From the NCBI RefSeq assembly GCF_900163785.1, contig NZ_FUKN01000001.1, positions 124,001-188,000 on the forward strand: a stretch of DNA of 64,000 nucleotides, read 5' to 3'. Of the stretch, positions 56,554 to 64,000 are shown one piece after another. Under the pieces are notes generated by a model that was given only the letters and a program-made list of their open reading frames with translations, was not told where the DNA came from and searched no databases. Positions within the stretch are counted from its first letter, which is position 1. Each line of letters starts with the position of its first letter. Both the position numbers and the translations under genes were made by a program. This DNA comes from Psychrobacter sp. JB385. GTDB taxonomy: Bacteria > Pseudomonadota > Gammaproteobacteria > Pseudomonadales > Moraxellaceae.

Positions 56554-57297
56554 CTAAATAAGCCTTTCACCTTGTTCGCTACGCTGCCATTCATACAAGC
56601 CAATGAAGGCATTGATTTGATAAATCATGGTTTGAATGGCAAAAATATAGTTGCCAGACATCAGATTGACGATAAGCCAAACAAAATTCACGATGATCCA
56701 TAACCACCAGTTAAACGAGTAGCGCAAAATCATTGCGGCTTGTGCCGTGATTGAAAGCACAAATGCGACCACATTGATCCAGAAAAAAGAAATAAACCCT
56801 AAGAATTTACTATTATCGTCCTCAACCACTGCATAGCCGTAGCTCGCTAACAAGTTATTGACCGTCGGGAAAAGCGCCAGACCAAGAATAATAAACACCG
56901 CGGTAATCAACCAAACCGCTTTGTTAGCAGACTTGGGTATCATGTCACCATCAGGATCGGTGTGTTTTGACCAGTAAAAAATCCCGTAAACGTGGGTAAA
57001 AAAGTTAAACAAAGGAGCCAGCATTAAACCAACCGCGCCTGAGGTTGCTTGTACCACCACTTCGCCTGCTGTGGCTGCCATTCCAAGACCGTTACCCATG
57101 ACATTTTTGCGAAACGACAGCGAGACCACGCAGACCAATCCAACAAAAGAGACGCCCAAATAGAACATATCAAGCGTGGTATGTTCGGTGGTGAGCCAAA
57201 ATCCTGCGGACAAAGCAATCACACCACAAATAAACCAAATAACAATCCATTGCAGGGCCCATTTGCCAGTGATGTTGTCCAATAATTGAATACGCAT
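56554..57297 (-). CDS. pnuC: PnuC-family nicotinamide riboside transporter
   Basis: 247 residues, seven to eight hydrophobic helices. PnuC features are 'LFNFFTHVYGIFYW' and 'NWWLWIIVNFVWLIVNL' (the W-xx-W-x-x-x-N substrate-site helix) and 'YQINAFIGLYEW' at the C-terminus. PnuC imports nicotinamide riboside by facilitated diffusion, with trapping by phosphorylation. It is directly downstream of nadR on the same strand, the classic salvage pair. Confidence 0.88.
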   Translation of the reverse strand: MRIQLLDNITGKWALQWIVIWFICGVIALSAGFWLTTEHTTLDMFYLGVSFVGLVCVVSLSFRKNVMGNGLGMAATAGEVVVQATSGAVGLMLAPLFNFFTHVYGIFYWSKHTDPDGDMIPKSANKAVWLITAVFIILGLALFPTVNNLLASYGYAVVEDDNSKFLGFISFFWINVVAFVLSITAQAAMILRYSFNWWLWIIVNFVWLIVNLMSGNYIFAIQTMIYQINAFIGLYEWQRSEQGERLI

Positions 57298-57429
57298 AGC
57301 GCTTTTTCCCTAAAAATAAATGTCGATGATCGCCTGAGACTGATGAAACGCTACAAAAATGAGACATCAGTAAAAAGCAAGGATCCATGACTTGTTGTAG
57401 TTATAATTGATTGTCTAATCGAATATATT

Positions 57430-58497
57430 TTATGTTTTTTTACCATAGATATGCTGATCGATAAACAGCAGCGCTTGCTGATAGCGCGCATCATAATCAG
57501 GTTGGTCAATCATGTGCGGCGCGATATCGTGACGGGCGAAAATATCTATAAGAAGCTGCTCGAAGCGCCCTCGCGCCTCAGGTGTACCCAAAGAGCGCAT
57601 ACCATCGTCGATCCATGGCGTATTATTGTCCAGCATAATAGTATGGTCTAAGCGGAACTCATCAATGCAGGCGGTCACAAACGGATGAGTGCGCCCTTCA
57701 TACTCTTCACAGAAAGCTTGTGTGGTTACAAAATCCGTGTCAACGATGGTAACAGGTGCCGTCGCATAGGATTTCGCGTCTCTAATGGCTTGAGCATGAT
57801 TGAGCACAATAGGGGCATAGTCACTGTACTGCAATCCAACCTCACTACCACCCAAATCCGTGCCGACGTATAACCGTCCCATTTCAAGCGCGAAGCTTGC
57901 GCCATAATAATTGGCCAGTTTATGCACCAGTGTGGTTTTTCCTGAGCTTTCACCGCCAACGATAGCGACGGTTTTTGTGTAGTCACCGCGCACTTGTGGG
58001 TGCAGTGCTGACCAATGGGCAATAGGGTCTTGGGTAATAGTAAGCGTATCGAACTCAGGCTGTGCTGACGTGGCAACAACCTGCATGGTTAGTGCTGTCT
58101 GCTGCTGTATTTGAGTGTCTAACGTTTGGGTATGTACGAGTGGATGGTTGTCTGCCAAAAACAGCACAGTCTCGGCAGGCAAGGTCAATGTGTCGAGCAA
58201 GCGTTGCAATTGAGTATTGCTGGTCGCTGTGTCAAAGCTGGCATTAGCAAAATGCTCATGACAAGGCAGTTCGCTCTCCTCGGTGGTATGAATCTGGATA
58301 AATGGCAAATCTGCACAAGCCATCTGTAGCCAGCGCGCTTTGTCCTGCAAGGTGATGTCAAAGTCTGGATGTGGAGAAGGGTTTGCCATAATGACAATAT
58401 GCAAGGTTTTTGCCTTATCTGACGCCTCTAATATGCTGCGCATGTGTCCCAAATGCAGTGGCTCAAATTGTCCAATCATCAATCCAGTGTCGTACAT
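57430..58497 (-). CDS. nadR: NadR-type NMN adenylyltransferase / ribosylnicotinamide kinase
   Basis: About 355 residues. The N-terminal nucleotidyltransferase domain has 'TGLMIGQFEPLHLGHM' (HxGH) and the C-terminal kinase domain has Walker A 'VGGESSGKTTLVHKL'. No N-terminal helix-turn-helix is present, so it is the bifunctional enzyme without the repressor domain of enterobacterial NadR. It converts nicotinamide riboside imported by PnuC into NMN and NAD. Two in-frame ATGs exist (58509, 58497); GAGA spacing slightly favours 58497. Confidence 0.9.
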   Translation of the reverse strand: MYDTGLMIGQFEPLHLGHMRSILEASDKAKTLHIVIMANPSPHPDFDITLQDKARWLQMACADLPFIQIHTTEESELPCHEHFANASFDTATSNTQLQRLLDTLTLPAETVLFLADNHPLVHTQTLDTQIQQQTALTMQVVATSAQPEFDTLTITQDPIAHWSALHPQVRGDYTKTVAIVGGESSGKTTLVHKLANYYGASFALEMGRLYVGTDLGGSEVGLQYSDYAPIVLNHAQAIRDAKSYATAPVTIVDTDFVTTQAFCEEYEGRTHPFVTACIDEFRLDHTIMLDNNTPWIDDGMRSLGTPEARGRFEQLLIDIFARHDIAPHMIDQPDYDARYQQALLFIDQHIYGKKT

Positions 58498-59043
58498 AGT
58501 TATTCTCATCCTAGGCTTATCTGGCTGTATTATTATCGATGTGATTAATAAATCATTTTATTTAAGTTGGTTAACAGCATGGTATAAAGGTTCGAGGGGA
58601 TTTGCAGGTAGGTTATTGTAAATATGACTTGAATTTTGTCCTTTTTAAATAGGCTTTTTCATGCTTACGCATAGGATTTGTACATCATATTTTTAGATAA
58701 TAATAAGACGTCTAAAAGTGAGGCACATGTTTGATTTGGTTTAGAAATATTAGAAGCTCATAAAAGGTATGGTAAGATTTGAGAAACAAACCTGTTGCTG
58801 AAACATTTTGAAATACTTATTTAAAATCAGGGGTTTATGAGTCTATATGATAGGTTGAAGCAAGTTTGAGTATCATAAACTCACAAAGGACTTCTATACC
58901 ATCAACAGATAAATAAAAAATGATTGATATAATTATTCATAAGTTGATTAGATTAACTATTTTCAAGATTCGACATAAAGCCTAAATGGGCAAAATTAAA
59001 AAAATATAAGTCATAAAATATAATTTATAGAGAGGTATTTGGT
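58498..59043. other. intergenic region between divergent nadR and PspC-domain genes
   Basis: About 545 bases, very AT-rich. It holds divergent promoters; no RNA gene or repeat recognised. Confidence 0.45.
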
Positions 59044-59256
59044 TTGGCTAAGTTAGCAAAATTACATCGTTCTCAGAACCACAAAATGATTGCTGGTGTC
59101 ATGGGCGGTATCGCAGAATATGCAGGTTGGTCACCAACTTGGGTGAGATTATTGTTTGTGATTATCTCATCGCTTAGTGCAGCCGTACCAGGGATTTTGA
59201 TCTATATTGTATTGTGGATCATCATGCCAAAGGCCAGCAACCAATCTTATCAGTAA
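59044..59256 (+). CDS. small PspC-domain membrane protein
   Basis: 70 residues beginning with TTG; AGAGAGG lies seven to thirteen bases upstream. 'NHKMIAGVMGGIAEYAGWSP' and the helix 'LLFVIISSLSAAVPGILIYI' are the PspC domain, which in E. coli is a membrane partner in the phage-shock response. Here it is a stand-alone domain without PspA/PspB nearby. Single gene. Confidence 0.87.
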   Translation: MAKLAKLHRSQNHKMIAGVMGGIAEYAGWSPTWVRLLFVIISSLSAAVPGILIYIVLWIIMPKASNQSYQ

Positions 59257-59661
59257 TAAAGATTTGTTAATAAGCATAGCCTGTTATAGACAACGCAAAA
59301 CCAGTTAGACAGTACGACCAATTGATAAGCAAAAAAGTAGTACCAAAGCAGTACCAAGGTGAGATTCCTAAAAAACAAAAAGCCTGACTCATCAGGATAC
59401 CAGCGATAGACTTTTCCTCCTGCCCAAATGCTCACGCATTTGGGTATTTTTTTGTTTGCGACTTTCAATGCTTTTCATTTTTTGGCAAATACAGCCAATT
59501 AATCGATATTTATCTTCCGAATGCAAATTTAGTTGACGTAAATATGGATAAAACAGTCAATTTTTAGTAAGGTGAGCAGGCAAATAGAGTCGTTGCCAAA
59601 TAGGCGATACGAGTGCTATCAACGGTTTATTTAATCATACTCATTCCACAGTGGCTTTACT
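59257..59661. other. intergenic region before glyQ
   Basis: About 405 bases between the PspC gene and glyQ, containing the terminator at 59423-59457. No other element recognised, and I see no T-box-like leader. Confidence 0.45.
59423..59457 (+). terminator. terminator upstream of glyQ
   Basis: Stem CCCAAATGC / GCATTTGGG with TCAC loop and a T-rich tail. It likely ends the PspC transcript, although 165 bases away from the gene. Confidence 0.85.
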
Positions 59662-60717
59662 ATGAAAACCCAAACTATGACATCCGAAGCGACAACCCCA
59701 ATGATACAAGACAAAGATCCTCAAGCGATGACCTTTCAAGATTTAATCCTAACCTTACAAAATTTTTGGGCTGATAAAGGCTGTGTTGTTTTGCAGCCCT
59801 ATGACATGGAAGTCGGTGCCGGTACTTTTCATACTGCAACGTTTTTGCGCTCACTAGGCCCTGAGCGCTGGAATGCCGCTTATGTGCAGCCATCACGTCG
59901 CCCAACCGATGGTCGCTATGGTGATAACCCAAACCGCTTGCAACATTATTATCAGTTTCAAGTGGTACTTAAGCCCAATCCACCTAATATTCAAGAGCTG
60001 TATCTAGACTCACTAAGGGCCATTGGTATTGATCCGCTAGTGCATGATGTGCGTTTTGTTGAAGACAACTGGGAGTCGCCAACGCTTGGTGCGTGGGGTC
60101 TTGGTTGGGAGATTTGGCTGAACGGCATGGAAGTGACTCAGTTTACCTATTTTCAGCAAGTCGGCGGTATTGAGTGTTTCCCAGTCACAGGTGAGATTAC
60201 TTACGGTCTTGAGCGTCTAGCGATGTATGTGCAAGGCGTCGATAGCGTTTATGATTTGGTCTGGGCAGATGGTGAGTTTGGCCGTGTCACCTATGGCGAT
60301 GTCTTTCATCAAAACGAAGTAGAGCAGTCGACCTATAACTTTGAGCATGCTGATGTGCCTATGATGGGCCAGATGTTTGATTTTTATGAGCAGCAGGCAG
60401 ATAAGTTGGTCGATGCAGGCTTGCCATTACCTGCCTATGAGATGGTATTAAAAGCGTCACATGCCTTTAACTTACTGGATGCTCGCGGTGCCATTTCAGT
60501 CACAGAGCGTCAGCGCTTTATATTGCGTGTGCGTACACTGGCACGTAAGGTTGCGTTTGGTTATGTCGAAGCTCGTGCTAAGTTAGGCTTCCCATTGGCT
60601 GATGAAGCGCACCGCGCCGAAGCTCTTGAGAAGTATTTGCCAAAAGAAGATGCAGCAACAGCAGACAGCTTAGCCAAAGAAACCACTGACAACAATCAAC
60701 CGACGAACAAGCAATAG
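59662..60717 (+). CDS. glyQ: GlyQ, glycyl-tRNA synthetase alpha subunit
   Basis: 351 residues; the core starting at '[20 protein letters not shown]' (residue 23) matches GlyQ, so about 22 N-terminal and 40 C-terminal residues are extra. Class II motifs are in '[20 protein letters not shown]' and '[16 protein letters not shown]'. It charges tRNA-Gly together with GlyS as an alpha2beta2 enzyme. The start could also be one of several later ATGs. glyS follows after 9 bases. Confidence 0.94.
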   Translation: MKTQTMTSEATTPMIQDKDPQAMTFQDLILTLQNFWADKGCVVLQPYDMEVGAGTFHTATFLRSLGPERWNAAYVQPSRRPTDGRYGDNPNRLQHYYQFQVVLKPNPPNIQELYLDSLRAIGIDPLVHDVRFVEDNWESPTLGAWGLGWEIWLNGMEVTQFTYFQQVGGIECFPVTGEITYGLERLAMYVQGVDSVYDLVWADGEFGRVTYGDVFHQNEVEQSTYNFEHADVPMMGQMFDFYEQQADKLVDAGLPLPAYEMVLKASHAFNLLDARGAISVTERQRFILRVRTLARKVAFGYVEARAKLGFPLADEAHRAEALEKYLPKEDAATADSLAKETTDNNQPTNKQ

Positions 60718-60726
60718 GAGCATCCC

Positions 60727-62820
60727 ATGAGTACTATTCTATTTGAACTGGGGTGTGAAGAGCTACCTCCAAAGAGCCTGAAACCATTACGCGATGCGCT
60801 GCAAGCCAGCGTCACTGAGCAATTGTCTGAAGCTGAGATTACCTTTGATAGCATCAAAGCCTTTGCGGCGCCGCGTCGTTTGGCGATTCAAATTGAAGGC
60901 ATTAGCGATAAGCAGCCTGACCGCACTGAGCAAAAACGCGGACCAGCTATCAAAGCGGCATTTGATAGCGATGGCAATCCAACCCGCGCGGCGATGGGTT
61001 TTGCCAAAGGCTTAGGTATTGAAGCGAGCGAGCTTACGACCATTAACACCGATAAAGGTGACTATGTCGGCTATGAGCAAACGATCAGTGGTCAAGCGAC
61101 TACCGAGCTACTGCCAGCTATTTTTCAAACGGCGCTAGATAGCCTACCAATTGCCAAACGTATGCGTTCAGGTGCCAGTCGTAATGAGTTTGTCCGTCCA
61201 GTCCAGTGGGTAGTATTGATGCAGGATGACGCTGTCATTGACGCAACTATTCAAGGGCATCAAACAGGCTCCCAAACTCGTGGCCACCGTTTCCACAGTC
61301 CTGACTATCATAATATCAATCATGCCAATGACTATGAGCAGCTACTAGATGGTCTAAAAGTCGTGGCAGATTTTGATAAGCGTCAAATGCTGATCAAAAA
61401 CCAAGTTAAAGCATTGGCAGATGAAGTCAATTCTGATGCTATCGTACCGCAAGAGTTGTTGGACGAAGTCACCGCATTGGTTGATTTCCCCATTGCGCTA
61501 CGAGCAAGCTTTGAGGCGCGCTTTTTACAAGTGCCGCAAGAAGCGCTTATCTCGACCATGCAAGCAGATCAAAAGTATTTTTGCTTAACTGATAAAGCGG
61601 GTAAGTTGCAACCTTACTTTATCTTTATTACCAATATTGAATCAAAAGACCCCAATCAGATTATCGAAGGTAACGAGAAAGTCGTGCGTCCGCGTTTGGC
61701 TGATGCCGAGTTTTTCTTTTTACAAGATCAAAAACAGCCCCTGTTTGCGCTCACAGAAAGCTTAAAAACTCGCATATTCCAAGACAAATTGGGTACGATT
61801 TGGGAGAAGTCTGAGCGTATTGCCAAGCTTGCCGCATTCATCGCCACGTTGATGCAGCAGCAGGGTCACGATATCAATGTCGATGACACCGTACGTGCGG
61901 GTATTTTGTCTAAAGCAGATTTGGCCAGCTCGCTCGTTGGTGAATATCCTGAATTGCAAGGGATCGCGGGCACGTATTATGCGCGTTTGAATGATGAGCC
62001 TGAAGCAGTTGCAGCAAGCTTAGAAGAGCAATATCTGCCCAAGTTTAGTGGTGATGTATTGCCACAGACACCGATTGGCATCTGTTTAGCATTAGCTGAT
62101 CGCCTAGATACGCTCGTTGGTATTTTTGCGATTGACCAAGCGCCAACGGGGTCAAAAGATCCGTTTAGCTTACGTCGTTCTGCCATTGGTATTTTGCGCA
62201 TTTTGATTGAGAAGCAGTTACCGATTAATCTGGTGGCATTGATTGAGCAAGCGATTAAAGGCTATAGTGATGCTGAGGGTAGCAAAATTGCCAAAATGGG
62301 CGATACCTTTACCCAAGTCATGGCGTTTTTAAACTCGCGCTATCGTGCAATGTATACCGAGCAAGGCGTCAGCGTTGATACAATTCAGGCAGTGCAAGCG
62401 ATTAACCCGCATATGCCGCTTGATTTTGATCAGCGTATTCGCGCGGTGCAAGCATTCAGCACGCTGTCACAAGCGTCAATGCTCGCTGATTCAAACAAGC
62501 GTGTTGCCAATATATTGGCCAAGTCAGAAGTGAGCGTTGCTGATACGGTTGATGAGACGCTACTGTCTGAGCCTGCTGAGCAAAATTTATATGCAAATGT
62601 TAAGCAAGCACAGACAAGGGTACAACCATTGCTGGAGCAAGCGGACTATACGCAAGTATTGCAGACGCTGGCGAGCTTAGATGAGCCGTTGACACAGTTT
62701 TTTGATAATGTCATGGTCAACAGCGACGACGCGGCGCTCAAAAATAACCGCTTGGCATTATTGAAGCAAGTTCGAGCGTTATTTTTGACGGTGGCTGATA
62801 TCAGTGAGTTACAGTTGTAA
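60727..62820 (+). CDS. glyS: GlyS, glycyl-tRNA synthetase beta subunit
   Basis: 697 residues, normal for GlyS. It begins 'ILFELGCEELPPKSLKPLRD', carries 'FVRPVQWVVLMQDD', the HD-like region around 'RAGILSKADLASSLVGEYPE' and the anticodon-binding C-terminus with 'DPFSLRRSAIGILRIL'. AGGAGC precedes the ATG. Forms the tRNA-binding half of the synthetase. Closed by a terminator. Confidence 0.95.
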   Translation: MSTILFELGCEELPPKSLKPLRDALQASVTEQLSEAEITFDSIKAFAAPRRLAIQIEGISDKQPDRTEQKRGPAIKAAFDSDGNPTRAAMGFAKGLGIEASELTTINTDKGDYVGYEQTISGQATTELLPAIFQTALDSLPIAKRMRSGASRNEFVRPVQWVVLMQDDAVIDATIQGHQTGSQTRGHRFHSPDYHNINHANDYEQLLDGLKVVADFDKRQMLIKNQVKALADEVNSDAIVPQELLDEVTALVDFPIALRASFEARFLQVPQEALISTMQADQKYFCLTDKAGKLQPYFIFITNIESKDPNQIIEGNEKVVRPRLADAEFFFLQDQKQPLFALTESLKTRIFQDKLGTIWEKSERIAKLAAFIATLMQQQGHDINVDDTVRAGILSKADLASSLVGEYPELQGIAGTYYARLNDEPEAVAASLEEQYLPKFSGDVLPQTPIGICLALADRLDTLVGIFAIDQAPTGSKDPFSLRRSAIGILRILIEKQLPINLVALIEQAIKGYSDAEGSKIAKMGDTFTQVMAFLNSRYRAMYTEQGVSVDTIQAVQAINPHMPLDFDQRIRAVQAFSTLSQASMLADSNKRVANILAKSEVSVADTVDETLLSEPAEQNLYANVKQAQTRVQPLLEQADYTQVLQTLASLDEPLTQFFDNVMVNSDDAALKNNRLALLKQVRALFLTVADISELQL

Positions 62821-62859
62821 TTCTTTAAAAATGACATATTAATCATTAAGCGGTACATC

Positions 62860-62891
62860 AAAAAAACTGGTCCTTTGTGGCCAGTTTTTTT
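62860..62891 (+). terminator. terminator after glyS
   Basis: Stem AAACTGG(t)CC / GG-CCAGTTT with a short loop and seven T. Confidence 0.85.
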
Positions 62892-63075
62892 GGTGTAAGC
62901 GATGCCAATAAACGCCTCATAAAAGTGGTAAATCGCGAAACTCGCTATAGGTTCTATGATTATACTGTCATCCTTATTGATGGTTACGTTATACTGTTAG
63001 GACGTTTTGCAGACGGGTCAATCACATGATTGTCGTTACCTGCAAACGTTTATTCATCGTCAAAGGAGCACTGCC

Positions 63076-63372
63076 GTGTTTGCCGTTATTATCATCATTC
63101 TCGTTATCTGGGCTTCAATGTGGGCGTTCTACAAATTTATGTACCCACGTCCTCCCAAGAGTATGATGCCAAAAGAAGGTGATGTGATCACGCCGCGTCA
63201 GTGTAACTTTTGTGGTAACAGCTTGGCTGAATATCGTGGCGTCCTTGAAACCAAGCCGATAATGGCTGCCGCTAGTGATAATCCTATCGACGCCAACCAA
63301 GAATTATTCTTTTGCAATTATGAGCATCAAGCGGATTTTCATGCTGGCAAAATTTACGACCCTCATGCGTAG
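63076..63372 (+). CDS. small single-pass membrane protein with zinc-ribbon-like cysteines
   Basis: 98 residues. The start is GTG at 63076, with AAAGGAG eight bases upstream; codons further up in the frame have no ribosome site. One N-terminal transmembrane helix ('VIIIILVIWASMWAFYKFMY') is followed by a short cytoplasmic or periplasmic part with 'CNFCGNSLAEYRG' and 'FFCNYEHQADFHAG', a Cys/His set that could hold zinc. I do not recognise the family. Confidence 0.72.
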   Translation: MFAVIIIILVIWASMWAFYKFMYPRPPKSMMPKEGDVITPRQCNFCGNSLAEYRGVLETKPIMAAASDNPIDANQELFFCNYEHQADFHAGKIYDPHA

Positions 63373-63407
63373 AGGATTCGATTGTGAGTCAGATGATGGT
63401 ATAAGTA

Positions 63408-63447
63408 CAAAAAAAGCGCTTAGCTGTCGTGAGCTAGGCGCTTATCT
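63408..63447 (-). terminator. terminator of zapA
   Basis: Stem AAGCGCCTAGCT / AGCTAAGCGCTT (minus strand, one mismatch) followed by seven T on the minus strand. Confidence 0.8.
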
Positions 63448-63486
63448 GTTAGAGACTGACTATTTGCTTATAAACTGACTGTCCGC

Positions 63487-63933
63487 TTATAAGATGGATT
63501 GGGCGTCTTTTAGGATTTTATCCAGCAAAGCGTCAGATCGGCTGCTTTCTTGCAAACGATCTTCATCATCGCGTTGATTGGCATGAATTTTTTCATATAA
63601 GTTTAAGCAGCATAATACCAATAGATTTTCTTGACTGAGACTTGGCGCATCTTTTCTAAGCTCTTGAGCATAGTCATTGATATAAAAAACCGCTGAGCGC
63701 AGCTCTTCTTGTTCATGTACAGGACAATAGATAGGGTAGGTAACCCCTGCAATCGAAATATCAACTTTTTTGATTTGAGGCTCAGGGGTGTTATTAGTAT
63801 TGGGTTTAGATTGGGCTGCAACGGTTGTAGCGCCAGCTCCAGTTGCTGCGCCTTTTTGTGATTTTGGGTCAGTGGAGCGTGTTTGGTTGGCGGCTAGCTT
63901 TTCTTCTAAAGACTTGGGGTGGTTATTGGTCAT
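63487..63933 (-). CDS. zapA: ZapA, FtsZ-ring-associated protein, with N-terminal extension
   Basis: 148 residues. The ZapA core (about 55-148) has 'KKVDISIAGVTYPIYCPV', 'EELRSAVFYINDYAQELRK' and the coiled-coil helix 'QENLLVLCCLNLYEKIHAN'. ZapA cross-links FtsZ filaments at mid-cell. The first 50 residues are a low-complexity Thr/Asn/Ala/Lys-rich extension that typical ZapA (about 100-110 residues) lacks. AGGA precedes ATG 63933. Confidence 0.87.
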   Translation of the reverse strand: MTNNHPKSLEEKLAANQTRSTDPKSQKGAATGAGATTVAAQSKPNTNNTPEPQIKKVDISIAGVTYPIYCPVHEQEELRSAVFYINDYAQELRKDAPSLSQENLLVLCCLNLYEKIHANQRDDEDRLQESSRSDALLDKILKDAQSIL

Positions 63934-64000
63934 GATAAATCCTACAATGTCTGGTCAATAAAGTGAGTAATATAAGATATTACTAGGATGAATGGACTGG

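Noticed and set aside
59257..59661. Possible T-box or glycine riboswitch ahead of glyQ
   Set aside because: The only structured element is an ordinary terminator hairpin for the preceding gene, and no specifier or antiterminator pairing is visible.
1..64000. CRISPR array or prophage
   Set aside because: No regularly spaced repeat-spacer pattern, cas genes or phage structural genes were seen.

Overview
The window looks like a chromosomal segment of a Psychrobacter-like gammaproteobacterium (family Moraxellaceae). This is inferred from the moderate-to-low GC by eye, the complete type IV pilus chemosensory (Pil-Chp) cluster in the order pilG-H-I-J-K-chpA-B-C, and the mix of min, oxyR/ahp, sulfide-detoxification and glyQS housekeeping genes. 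I see no prophage, no insertion sequence with a transposase and no CRISPR array.

Layout. 1-758: 5' part of a lipoprotein membrane-fusion (RND adaptor-like) gene on the minus strand. 1435-14134: Pil-Chp signalling cluster, with a PilJ receptor lacking its periplasmic sensor and a 2317-residue ChpA with five HPt domains. 14287-19657: cytochrome b561, minE-minD-minC, a voltage-sensor-like membrane protein and a PlsC-type acyltransferase. 20074-28641: an OmpA-type lipoprotein, then a four-gene operon (imelysin, di-heme cytochrome, imelysin, DUF1513) behind a near-perfect Fur box, then a YgjP-type peptidase and a TPMT-type methyltransferase. 28619-33723: HD hydrolase, OxyR with both redox cysteines, AhpC, a YdcH-like small protein and AhpF. 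33783-38293: SBF transporter, glutathione transferase and a solitary SIR2-TPR protein that resembles anti-phage effectors. 38391-43323: a sulfide/persulfide module (two DUF442 sulfurtransferase/phosphatase-like proteins, SulP permease, BigR/SqrR-like repressor, persulfide dioxygenase, TrxC). 43530-45884: small lipoprotein, SirB2, BolA and an M48 lipoprotein protease. 46306-46380: tRNA-Gly(GCC).

47226-49449 is the most unusual locus: an apparent operon of roadblock/LC7 protein, BLUF blue-light photoreceptor, MglA-like small GTPase and a second roadblock/LC7 protein. The last three genes are tightly packed or overlapping. I infer a light-controlled G-protein switch built like the MglA/MglB polarity module, possibly acting on the type IV pili whose chemosensory genes lie in the same window. 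The wiring is inference; the gene content and packing are read from the sequence.

49536-58497 holds redox and stress genes (LysR/DoxX, FMN reductase, DUF1275, GNAT, two pirins, nitroreductase, Mpo1-like) and the NAD-salvage pair nadR-pnuC. 59044-64000 holds a PspC-domain protein, glyQ-glyS, a small membrane zinc-ribbon-like protein and zapA.

Three related 64-68 bp imperfect palindromes lie in separate intergenic gaps (near 29350, 34884 and 51017) and look like a dispersed non-coding repeat family. Most operons end in clear hairpin-plus-T-run terminators, listed individually.
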